DNA of 9,237 bases from Deltaproteobacteria bacterium. GTDB lineage: Bacteria; Desulfobacterota; Binatia; Bin18. Every line of letters starts with the position of its first letter. Within the stretch, counting starts at the first letter, position 1. Made by a program: the position numbers and the translations under genes. Where the stretch lies: positions 1 to 9,237 of the forward strand of contig JACQEL010000797.1 in NCBI GenBank assembly GCA_016200595.1. Direction: 5' to 3'. The notes under the pieces were generated by a model, which did not search any database, was not told where the DNA came from, and worked only from the letters and a program-made list of their open reading frames with translations. Positions 1 to 5,604 of the stretch are shown here, piece by piece.

Positions 1-899
1 GCCATGGCTGTTGCAGGCAGCTTCGCCAGCGCCGCCAGGTGATCAGCGCCCTGCAGCAAGGCTTGGAGTGGTTCTCCCACCAGTAGGAAGCGCCCCGCTT
101 GCGCAGCGACAAAACAATCTTCCATAGCATGCGCCAATTCCACCACGACATCGATCTGGACGATGCGCGCCGCTCCTTTGATGGAATGCGCCGCCCGCAT
201 CAAGGCTTCCAGACTCGACGCGTTTTGGGGCACGCGCTCCAGGGCTAACAGCCCGGCGCTGAGCAAAGTCGCATGCGTCTCGGCCTCCGCGCTAAACAGC
301 TCTAACATCGAGGGATCAAGAGCCTCGATCTCGTTACTGAGGATTGCAGAAGACCCCGGGGATTCAGCAGGGGAGGACTGCTCAGAAGCTTCTACTGACA
401 AAGCAGGAGAAAGCGGTGCGGGTGAAGGCGCAGCAGCGCTCGGTTCAGCGCTTGGCAGTGTTTCCTGATCCGCCCCTCCACTCCGTTGCAGCAGCGTACG
501 CAAACCCGCCGCCGTCTCTCGCATCTTTGCGTCGTGGGCTGAGAGCCAGGCGGCCATTTCGGTCGCTCGCAACTCGGCGAGAAAGGCCAGTTGGTCCGCA
601 CCGTGCAATGATTGTTCGAGCGCTTCGCCCGTCAAGAGGAGTCGCCCTTCTTGCGCCGCCACAAAACAGTCTTCCACAGCATGCGCAAGCTCCACCACGG
701 CATCGAGTTGGACGACGCGGGCTGCCCCTTTGATGGAATGCGCCGCCCGCATCAGCGCGTCCAGACTCGACGCGTTTTGCGGTGCCTGCTCTAGGGCTAA
801 CAGCCCTTGGCTCAGCAGGGTGACCTGAGTCTCCACCTCCGAGCAAAACAGCTCTAACATGAACGCATCAGGAAATCCTGATTCACTGCTGTCTGTCAT
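1..899 (-). CDS. cheA: CheA-type (WspE-like) hybrid kinase, N-terminal part with two HPt domains; cut by window edge
   Basis: An open frame of 299 complete codons runs from an ATG at 899 to the left edge without a stop, so kinase, CheW-like and any receiver domains must lie outside the window. Two histidine-phosphotransfer domains are visible, each with the motif AAHSIKGAAR. The phosphoaccepting histidines are His54 and His238. A Ser/Ala/Pro-rich linker (about residues 140-190) separates them. The sequence after the motif (LAHAxEDCFVAAQ) is most like WspE, the CheA of Wsp surface-sensing systems, from family knowledge. The ATG overlaps the TGA of the CheW gene (ATGA), so translation is probably coupled and the two proteins probably form one cytoplasmic receptor-kinase complex. 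Two or more HPt domains in one CheA is unusual but known in CheA hybrids. The family call is secure; Wsp-type rather than motility-type is an inference. Confidence 0.9.
   Translation of the reverse strand, partial: MTDSSESGFPDAFMLELFCSEVETQVTLLSQGLLALEQAPQNASSLDALMRAAHSIKGAARVVQLDAVVELAHAVEDCFVAAQEGRLLLTGEALEQSLHGADQLAFLAELRATEMAAWLSAHDAKMRETAAGLRTLLQRSGGADQETLPSAEPSAAAPSPAPLSPALSVEASEQSSPAESPGSSAILSNEIEALDPSMLELFSAEAETHATLLSAGLLALERVPQNASSLEALMRAAHSIKGAARIVQIDVVVELAHAMEDCFVAAQAGRFLLVGEPLQALLQGADHLAALAKLPATAM
3..860 (-). repeat. Intragenic duplication of the HPt domain (two 102-codon copies, 184-codon period)
   Basis: Residues 14-115 (555-860) and residues 198-299 (3-308) of the CheA-type gene align without gaps. 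I count 76 of 102 identical residues. The DNA is also very alike around the phospho-histidine, for example over the stretch encoding PQNASSL and MRAAHSIKGAA. The second copy reaches the left edge, so further copies may follow. Confidence 0.85.
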
Positions 900-1429
900 G
901 AGATGCGCCTCTTCAGGGTGTCGAATAGCACTGTTTCATCTAAGTAACTGACCTGCTTCTCCTGCCAATATCCTCTGCCTTTGAAAGTCAGCACAGCCCC
1001 TTCTGTCGGGGTTGTCGGTAGCTGCTGAATCTTACTGGGAGCAAAATGAAAGACACCAAGAACCTCATCGGCAGGAAAGACCCAGCAGTCGTCCTCTTTT
1101 TCGATAACGACGAGCCGCGCCGTCCGCGGTTGACTTTCGCCCGGGGCACGACCGTATTCTCCATTTAGACCCAGCAGGCCCTTGAGGGAAACACAGAGTT
1201 GGAGTTCTCCTCTTAAGTTGAGCAAGCCTAAGAGCACTTCTGCATTTCGCTGCGGTATGCTGCGGATAGTGCACACTTGCGTTACTTCTCTTACCACCTG
1301 CGTCGACAGCGCCAGCCACTGCGCTCCTAGCCGAAAAACGACGAGCGAGACGGTCTCCGCAGCCCCCCTCTCCTCTTCGGCGGGAGGACCGCAGGCTCCT
1401 GCTTTGTCTCTCTCTTGCTCTGACATCAC
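896..1429 (-). CDS. cheW: CheW-family adaptor protein (WspD-like)
   Basis: This 177-residue protein has a charged, low-complexity N-terminus (about residues 1-25) and then one CheW domain (about 27-165). The conserved core GLLNLRGELQLCVSL (about 67-81) and the motif DCWVFPADEVLGVFHF (about 114-129) are typical of the CheW proteins that accompany WspE-like kinases, as is a C-terminus of the form LDETVLFDTLKRRIS. CheW proteins bridge chemoreceptors and CheA in the cytoplasm. The TGA stop overlaps the kinase ATG. The start is GTG at 1429 or the adjacent ATG at 1426; both depend on a GGAG at 1441-1444 that lies inside the last codons of the TerC gene. Only 4 nt separate the two genes, so they are probably co-transcribed. 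No receptor, CheR or CheB gene is visible. Confidence 0.92.
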   Translation of the reverse strand: MMSEQERDKAGACGPPAEEERGAAETVSLVVFRLGAQWLALSTQVVREVTQVCTIRSIPQRNAEVLLGLLNLRGELQLCVSLKGLLGLNGEYGRAPGESQPRTARLVVIEKEDDCWVFPADEVLGVFHFAPSKIQQLPTTPTEGAVLTFKGRGYWQEKQVSYLDETVLFDTLKRRIS

Positions 1430-1433
1430 CTGT

Positions 1434-2108
1434 TTACTTTCTCCAACTCGGTATAGTCATAACCACAGCTGTGGTTAATGCAGACATAAGAAAGCGTAAA
1501 GGACCACGCTGCAGATCAGCGCCAAGGTGTACCCACACGAATTGGCGAATCACTACGTCAGTCCCAATCATACGCCCGGCGGTCCACGCCAAACTCCCTG
1601 CTCCCAGCGTGATGAGGAACGGATACCTGTTCATCAGATCAGAGAGAAACAGACTCCCCACCGCGAGCATCCCGTTGCTGAGGAGTAAACCGAGCAGGAT
1701 CAAAGTCGGTTGCCCCTGCCCGACGCTCGCCACCGCCAGTACGTTATCCAGACTCATAAGAAGATTCGCCACCAGGATAATCCAGACAGCATGCCCGAGG
1801 TGCTTTGCCGTCTGAAACTGTGGAGAGCCGTCTTCGTTTTCCTTTAGCAAGTCCATGGCAATGCTGCACAATAACATCCCCCCGACGCATAACAGGAGGG
1901 GAATAGTGAGTAACTGCGCGACCGCCAAGGTAGCAAGAACCTGAAGGACAAATGATCCGCTCAGCCCCAGCACCAAGGCGGAGCGACGCTGGTGGGGGGG
2001 TAAGCGGTGGACTGCCATCCCCACGAGTATGGCATTATCTCCACTCAACACGATGTTGGTCCCGATGATTCTCAGCAACCACAAGATATCCGAAGAGTTC
2101 CAGTTCAC
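1434..2108 (-). CDS. TerC-family (YjbE-like) integral membrane protein, probable metal-ion exporter
   Basis: This 224-residue, very hydrophobic protein has about seven predicted membrane segments. It carries the two TerC/Alx family signatures: LSGDNAIL (Asp24) in the first helix and SLDNVLAVA (Asp121) in the middle. In the family these acidic residues sit in the membrane and are thought to bind a divalent cation. YjbE/MeeF/Alx relatives export Mn2+ or supply it to exoenzymes, which is family knowledge and not shown here. After helix 3 comes a loop with KENEDG (about 89-94). The start is GTG at 2108, with a GGGGG/GGAG purine tract just upstream. No ATG fits better. It lies 61 nt after the ArsA-like gene and 4 nt before CheW. 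No space is left for a yybP-ykoY Mn riboswitch. The substrate is unknown. Confidence 0.88.
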   Translation of the reverse strand: MNWNSSDILWLLRIIGTNIVLSGDNAILVGMAVHRLPPHQRRSALVLGLSGSFVLQVLATLAVAQLLTIPLLLCVGGMLLCSIAMDLLKENEDGSPQFQTAKHLGHAVWIILVANLLMSLDNVLAVASVGQGQPTLILLGLLLSNGMLAVGSLFLSDLMNRYPFLITLGAGSLAWTAGRMIGTDVVIRQFVWVHLGADLQRGPLRFLMSALTTAVVMTIPSWRK

Positions 2109-2169
2109 TCTTGCCCCCGTCTCCGCGCTCGTTTACACGCCCTGACCAGTTCGCTCTCTTTCTCCTTAC

Positions 2170-3330
2170 TCAGCCGGGAAAGAGAATTTCCAGCATGCCG
2201 TCTACAAGCCGACCTTCTTCTACTTTCCGCTGCGCTAACAGCGGAGGAAGAATAATCTCGCGCTGGAAGTTTCCTAGGGAGACAAATAGTCTGTCGGCAC
2301 GTTTTCGCACTCGCAGTTCTCTCTGGGTCACAAAGGGCAGCGGGATCCGCAGGAGGAGCCTGCCATCCTGTTGGAGGACTTCCTGCTCTTTTCCGCGATA
2401 CCACACTGCACCAGGATCCGTATCGCCAAAACATTCTTGCGCCAGTTGTGACAGCACGGGAAGGCCGACGACCTCCTCAGCATAATAGGAGACGCGTCGC
2501 ACCGGCAGCGGTTGGAACAGCTTTTCCAGGGTTTGCAGATGTTGCGTCTGCAGCGCGTGTCGCTGCTGCCAAAATCCATTACCATTCGCTGTTTCCGGAA
2601 GAACACCATTTACGATCACCCCATCGATCGGATAGTTAAAGAGCCGCAGGGAGGCACAGATGCGCTGGATATCCTGGATGATGATTTTTTCCGGACGCGC
2701 GACGAGTCGATAGCTACTCGTGCTCGGATCTCGCAAGATGAGTTGGAGTTCCGTTGCCGCTTTTTCCACGGCAGTCAACGCTTTGAAGAGATTCACAGAG
2801 GACCACAGCGTATCGTTGGCAAAGGAGCGGAGTATTTGTCTCAGCGGGTTATCCGACCAAGTGAGACGGTCAGCATACCAGCGAAAGGCATCGGGAGTGG
2901 TCAGTAACCGTAAAGCCTCGCCCGCTGCAGGGGCATCAACAATGAGCCGTTGGAAATAACCGTCCTGGAGGTGTTTATTAATATGGAAGAGACCAAGCAC
3001 TCCATCCACGCCGGGGAAAGCCATCGGGTCGTCCAGTACCATCCCGTTCATGCTGCTGGTCCCGCTCAGCTGCGCCAGGGACTGGCGCAGGGTCTCCCGG
3101 TGTTGTTTTACATCTGCCGCCACACTAATTTCCTGCGCCCACAAAAATTCACTCACCTGTTGAGGTTCATGCGTGACCGGCGAGCCTAAAACCGTAGCCA
3201 AGGTAGGGAGAATATCAAGGCTAAGAACCAGTGTTTTGTAGCCGAGGTCCGCGCTGCGTAGAGCGGTCGCAGCCGCAAGGGTCGTCTTTCCTACCCCGCC
3301 TTTGCCCGAATACACGATCACGCGCATCAT
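2170..3330 (-). CDS. ArsA/Get3-like ATPase with C-terminal HSP20-like domain, atypical switch I
   Basis: This 386-residue protein opens with the ArsA/Get3 P-loop GKGGVGKTT (residues 10-18, with the signature lysine). The switch II position reads VDAPAAGEALRLL (131-143), equivalent to the usual DxAPxGxTLRLL. The region 237-246 (VIVNGVLPE) matches the nucleotide-base loop. Residues about 320-384 resemble the ArsA_HSP20 domain appended to many bacterial ArsA-like proteins. The usual switch I box DPAHSL is replaced by DILPTL after Asp39, and the arsenite-binding cysteines of true ArsA are not evident, so arsenic resistance is unlikely. Bacterial relatives have poorly known roles, possibly in membrane-protein handling. 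Two consecutive ATGs (3330, 3327) follow an AGGGGG at 3333-3338; the second has the better spacing. A short leader frame ends on this start. No arsB, arsR or arsD lies beside it. Confidence 0.88.
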   Translation of the reverse strand: MMRVIVYSGKGGVGKTTLAAATALRSADLGYKTLVLSLDILPTLATVLGSPVTHEPQQVSEFLWAQEISVAADVKQHRETLRQSLAQLSGTSSMNGMVLDDPMAFPGVDGVLGLFHINKHLQDGYFQRLIVDAPAAGEALRLLTTPDAFRWYADRLTWSDNPLRQILRSFANDTLWSSVNLFKALTAVEKAATELQLILRDPSTSSYRLVARPEKIIIQDIQRICASLRLFNYPIDGVIVNGVLPETANGNGFWQQRHALQTQHLQTLEKLFQPLPVRRVSYYAEEVVGLPVLSQLAQECFGDTDPGAVWYRGKEQEVLQQDGRLLLRIPLPFVTQRELRVRKRADRLFVSLGNFQREIILPPLLAQRKVEEGRLVDGMLEILFPG

Positions 3331-3380
3331 CGCCCCCTGGCGCCCGCCGACCCGTTAGCCCTGGCGTTCTCTTGGCTCAT
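3327..3380 (-). other. Candidate 17-codon leader ORF overlapping the ArsA-like start
   Basis: A short frame starts with ATG at 3380, encodes MSQENARANGSAGARGR, and ends with a TGA that overlaps the first ATG of the ArsA-like gene. A purine-rich AAAGGAAG lies about 11 nt upstream of its ATG, which is a weak ribosome site. It could serve for translational coupling or be chance. It has no hydrophobic segment and no recognised motif. The evidence is position and overlap only. Confidence 0.2.
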
Positions 3381-3483
3381 GCAGTTCTTTCTTCCTTTCA
3401 GGCAAATATGATAGGGGTTCACCACTGTGTGTGATGGCAGCCGTGGGTTCTATGTTATTGATTGACGAGGAGCAAGAAAGGTT
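3331..3483 (-). other. Intergenic region between the ParA-like and ArsA-like genes
   Basis: This 153-nt gap separates two co-directional genes. Read on the minus strand it contains an A+T-rich patch with TATCAT near 3410, which could be a -10 element, but no matching -35 box at normal spacing. No hairpin followed by a T-tract was seen after the ParA-like stop, so neither a terminator nor a promoter can be called with confidence. The right-hand part holds the candidate leader frame. Confidence 0.35.
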
Positions 3484-4131
3484 CTACTTTTCAAAGACCG
3501 CGGCATACAAGTCTTGGACCTCCTTGATCGCTTTCTTATCGGCGGGCGCAATTTCGGTCACCGATTTTCCTTCATGGCTGCTCCGCCGGTAGGCGATGCG
3601 GTCGCGAATGACGGTCGCGATTCTCTGCAACTGGGGATAATCGGCGAGGGCAGACAGCGCCTCTGCCGCTTCCGAGACGAGGGGATGCGAGGAGGCACGC
3701 CCGATGACAACCAGAGCTCGCAACGACGGATTCACCTCTCTCGCCGTCGCCACCAGCTTGTCCATGCGGGCTAAAGTCCAGAGATCAAACTGCGAGGCTT
3801 GTAGCGGAATGATGGCGGTATCGGCGACCGCCAGGCTCGTGCTCAGTTCTAGGGAATCTCCACGGCCACCAACGTCAATAATGACATCCTCGTAGAGGTG
3901 GGCGAGGGGCTGAATTTCAGCGACCAAGGCGGGCCCGAACTTTTGTACACAGGTGACCTGCGGCATGATCCCGGCTTCTTCGCGGAGTTGTGTCCAATTG
4001 GAGGCTGACCCCTGTGGATCAGCGTCGAGCAATAGTACACGGTGTCCGGTCGCACTCCGCTGCGCGGCCAAGTTCGTCGCCAGGGTGGTTTTTCCCGTTC
4101 CCCCCTTCTCACCCCCGATGAGAACGATCAT
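3484..4131 (-). CDS. ParA/MinD-family ATPase, orphan (no ParB nearby)
   Basis: This 215-residue protein has the deviant Walker A box KGGTGKTT (residues 9-16, with signature Lys9), the A' motif LLLDADPQGSAS (33-44), and a Walker B region VIIDVGG (83-89). The block ADTAIIPLQASQFDLWTL (103-120) is characteristic of the small ParA group of plasmids and integrated elements. Such proteins are soluble ATPases that dimerise on ATP, bind DNA nonspecifically and position plasmids, chromosomes or protein complexes. It is near the normal length of the group and has no N-terminal helix-turn-helix domain. No ParB-like gene, and no parS-like repeats, are visible next to it. It could position a complex such as a chemosensory array, as ParC does elsewhere, but nothing here shows that. 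The ribosome site is weak (AAGG about 11 nt before the ATG). Confidence 0.9.
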   Translation of the reverse strand: MIVLIGGEKGGTGKTTLATNLAAQRSATGHRVLLLDADPQGSASNWTQLREEAGIMPQVTCVQKFGPALVAEIQPLAHLYEDVIIDVGGRGDSLELSTSLAVADTAIIPLQASQFDLWTLARMDKLVATAREVNPSLRALVVIGRASSHPLVSEAAEALSALADYPQLQRIATVIRDRIAYRRSSHEGKSVTEIAPADKKAIKEVQDLYAAVFEK

Positions 4132-4487
4132 ACCTTGATCCGCCTTGTCTCTCTCGGCAACGACAGGAATACGACCGCTGACTTATCACTGAGCTTCTCT
4201 TTCCGCGTAGCAGATTTTTGCGTCTGAATTTTTTTGTTTTTCGGCAGACACGGCAGCTAGACACATACGGCAACAGACGCAATGGCGCAACACCACAGCC
4301 TTCGGTATGACTTCCTCACCTCGCTAGGTTGTCTCTTTGTGTAGAGGGAGTGCGAACTCTTTCGCCTTCCCGGTACAAGATCTCTCTCAGTCACCAAGAC
4401 GGTATCAGTTGAGAGAAAGCAGAAATCACCCTGCCCTAAATCCGGATTCAAGATATGGGGACACTTTACCGAGTAGCCCTTCAGGAG

Positions 4488-4563
4488 TGTCATTCTGAGC
4501 CCTTCGGCGGAGCCGGTCCTGAGCATCGTCGAAGGGCTCAGGATAAACTCCGCGAAGAATCTC
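4488..4563. repeat. REP-like interspersed palindromic repeat
   Basis: A perfect 12-bp inverted repeat, CTGAGCCCTTCG at 4495-4506 and CGAAGGGCTCAG at 4530-4541, is separated by 23 nt that contain another CTGAGC-like half. The flanks TGTCATTC on the left and CGAAGAATCTC on the right give the pattern commonly met as intergenic interspersed repeats in environmental bacterial genomes (from memory). The position between two transcription units is typical. Copies elsewhere in the genome cannot be seen from this window. Confidence 0.65.
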
Positions 4564-4586
4564 ATGCCGCCTGGTTTAGCAAAGTA

Positions 4587-4639
4587 CGCTCAGGCAAATT
4601 GCGCAACTGTCTTTCGTCCCCCGGGGGTCAGCCTGAGCG
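4587..4639 (-). terminator. Inverted repeat just downstream of the transport cluster, possible terminator or RNA 3' end
   Basis: A perfect 9-bp inverted repeat, CGCTCAGGC at 4587-4595 and GCCTGAGCG at 4631-4639, begins 2 nt after the stop of the last cluster gene. The 35-nt loop contains a self-complementary CCCCCGGGGG at 4618-4627, so a branched hairpin is possible. No T-tract follows on the minus strand, so it is not a canonical intrinsic terminator. It could stabilise the 3' end or be another mobile palindrome. Confidence 0.35.
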
Positions 4640-4640
4640 A

Positions 4641-4757
4641 TTAGACCGCGAAGAGGTAAAAAGCAAGAATATCTATGGCGATCAGGAACAATGCCGCCAC
4701 GATGATCGCATTGACTCCTGTCGCTAGTAACCAGCCCGCTTGTTGCAGTGCACTCAC
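4641..4757 (-). CDS. 38-residue membrane microprotein
   Basis: A short frame encodes one hydrophobic helix. It begins MSALQQAGWLLATG, continues with about 22 mostly aliphatic residues interrupted by a single Asp (IAIDI, Asp29), and ends YLFAV. The start is GTG at 4757, preceded at 8 nt by a near-perfect ribosome site AGGGAGGA (4765-4772 on the plus strand), which is the main reason to call it a gene. It lies 29 nt after the 83-residue membrane protein and is probably the last gene of the ATPase unit. I do not recognise a family. Small single-span proteins often modulate a P-type pump, as KdpF, sarcolipin-like and MgtR-like peptides do, so a subunit or regulator of the ATPase is a reasonable inference. 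Confidence 0.7.
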   Translation of the reverse strand: MSALQQAGWLLATGVNAIIVAALFLIAIDILAFYLFAV

Positions 4758-4786
4758 AATCGTGTCCTCCCTAATTGAAACAGCCC

Positions 4787-5038
4787 TTAAGCGGAAGCGT
4801 TACTCGTTGCTACCGGTGGGGCTTCTGGTGTTGCTTCTTTCCGCGCTCGTGCTTCAGCGAGCCGGTCTTCGTATGACTCCTTCAGTTCGACTACATACCG
4901 CATGCCGGCGACGACTACAGCAGACACTTGGTTCCCAACCTCTTGCATCGCGGGCCCTACAGTCTTACGAATTGTGGGCCAGTTGTAACCGATGAGAACA
5001 CCGGCTGCAAGCCCGAAAACAACTCCCACACGTTCCAT
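4787..5038 (-). CDS. 83-residue single-span membrane protein, possible PacL-like P-ATPase partner
   Basis: The protein starts with a membrane segment (VGVVFGLAAGVLIG, residues 4-17). It is followed by a probable amphipathic region (21-45), a charged helix rich in Glu and Arg (ELKESYEDRLAEARARKE, 51-68) and a Pro/Ala/Ser tail. The ATG at 5038 was chosen because AAGGAGA lies 6 nt upstream; a longer frame reaching 5185 has no ribosome site and overlaps the preceding gene. The gene sits 35 nt after the HMA2-like gene and 29 nt before the microprotein. Its layout, and the AExRxR helix, recall PacL/DUF1490 proteins such as mycobacterial Rv3269, which are membrane scaffolds next to P1B ATPases like CtpC. 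That likeness is from memory and weak. The metal-binding tail of PacL is absent. Otherwise I do not recognise it. Confidence 0.75.
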   Translation of the reverse strand: MERVGVVFGLAAGVLIGYNWPTIRKTVGPAMQEVGNQVSAVVVAGMRYVVELKESYEDRLAEARARKEATPEAPPVATSNASA

Positions 5039-5044
5039 GCACGT

Positions 5045-5051
5045 TCTCCTT
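5045..5051 (-). promoter_or_regulatory. Ribosome binding site deciding the 5038 start
   Basis: AAGGAGA on the minus strand lies 6 nt before the ATG at 5038. It selects this internal ATG over the longer frame that would begin at 5185. Confidence 0.75.
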
Positions 5052-5073
5052 TCGTCTCTCGAGAGATGATACT

Positions 5074-5601
5074 TCACGTAAGTTGGAGCAAGGTAAGCCC
5101 CGCTATAAGCAGGGGCAAGCCAGGCACAAAAGGAATAATAAAAAGCACCGTACCGACTATCACCAGGGAAACTCCCAAGAGCCACGTCCCAAGGCTTATC
5201 GAGTTCGAGGAGGTTGTCGAAGGCGGTTTCTCGCCATTTCCAGAGTTCGATTCCTTGCCATTTGATTCCTTGCCAGTGGCTGCATATCCCTCAGGCTGCA
5301 CCGCGGCCGCGGCAGCGCGAACCGGCACAGCTAATATGGACGTGTTTGACACCACCAATGGAACAAGGGCGCGTTGACACTCATCGAGAATTTCCGCGGA
5401 AGACGTCCGTTGGTGATCATAATAGACCACGAGAGAGTTAGTGATTTTTGTCCAACGCAAGTCCGTGACCCCAGAAATTGAGTGCATTGTTTCCTTGAGT
5501 GTGAGCTCCCTCCCAGACCAATCGCCGGGCGGGAGCTTGAGACGCATCCGCCCTGGTACGGAAGAGGCAACTGATACGGCCGGCATCAGCACGGTTTGCA
5601 T
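5074..5601 (-). CDS. HMA2-like domain protein with C-terminal membrane hairpin
   Basis: This 175-residue protein has an N-terminal ferredoxin-like HMA2-type domain (about residues 8-80). Its first strand ends in VPGRMRLKLP, and later come ISGVTDLRW and NSLVVYYD, where true HMA domains have GMTCxxC, GVxxVxV and xxVxYD. It has no CxxC, so classical soft-metal binding is not expected. An Ala-rich then Ser/Asn/Gly-rich linker (about 96-135) includes a tandem KESNG repeat. The C-terminus (136-175) is a tight membrane hairpin with turn IPFVPGLP, like the PGPGW-type small membrane domain. AGGAGGA lies 9 nt before the ATG and overlaps the end of the ATPase gene, which stops 3 nt earlier. It is therefore a likely partner of the ATPase, whose N-terminus carries the same domain twice. 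The function is unknown. Confidence 0.85.
   Translation of the reverse strand: MQTVLMPAVSVASSVPGRMRLKLPPGDWSGRELTLKETMHSISGVTDLRWTKITNSLVVYYDHQRTSSAEILDECQRALVPLVVSNTSILAVPVRAAAAAVQPEGYAATGKESNGKESNSGNGEKPPSTTSSNSISLGTWLLGVSLVIVGTVLFIIPFVPGLPLLIAGLTLLQLT
5246..5275 (-). repeat. 15-bp tandem repeat in the linker of the HMA2-like protein
   Basis: Two adjacent 15-bp units (5246-5260 and 5261-5275) differ at one base and encode the doubled KESN(G) in the linker. They keep the reading frame. This is a likely slippage product in a disordered segment. Confidence 0.7.
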
Positions 5602-5604
5602 GAC

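Larger units (their letters stand above)
4132..4640. other. 509-nt intergenic region with palindromic repeats, no supported gene
   Basis: The gap lies between the ParA-like start and the end of the five-gene transport cluster. It holds a REP-like repeat (4488-4563) and a second inverted repeat (4587-4639), listed separately. Both could contribute to ending the upstream transcript. Part 4200-4260 is rich in T on the plus strand. A 102-codon minus-strand frame and a 90-codon plus-strand frame cross the repeat, but have no ribosome site or family resemblance. The ParA-like promoter should lie here, but I see no clear -35/-10 pair. Confidence 0.5.

Noticed and set aside
163..733. Plus-strand frames of 101 and 129 codons opposite the CheA-type gene
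   Set aside because: They are antisense to clearly coding HPt sequence, with low-complexity composition and no family likeness.
445..846. 133-codon minus-strand frame inside the CheA-type gene
   Set aside because: It overlaps two HPt domains in another frame, has no ribosome site and is Arg/Gly-rich in the way typical of antisense or shifted GC-rich frames.
1434..2108. Tellurite resistance (ter) operon
   Set aside because: Only a TerC-family protein is present; no TerB, TerD or TerZ genes are near, and the YjbE-like form is usually a metal exporter.
2170..3330. Arsenic-resistance ars operon
   Set aside because: No arsB, arsC, arsD or arsR is adjacent, the arsenite-binding cysteines are not evident and switch I is atypical.
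4257..4565. 102-codon minus-strand frame in the intergenic region
   Set aside because: Its first part translates the REP-like palindrome, there is no ribosome site, and the product resembles nothing; it is a chance frame.
4618..4627. CCCCCGGGGG as an intrinsic terminator hairpin
   Set aside because: A 10-bp palindrome with no loop and no T-tract on either strand cannot be called a terminator by itself.
4455..4727. 90-codon plus-strand frame
   Set aside because: It crosses the repeat and runs antisense into the 38-residue gene, which has a much better ribosome site.
4787..5185. 132-codon version of the 83-residue membrane protein
   Set aside because: The extra N-terminus overlaps the 3' end of the HMA2-like gene and lacks a ribosome site, whereas the ATG at 5038 has AAGGAGA at the right distance.
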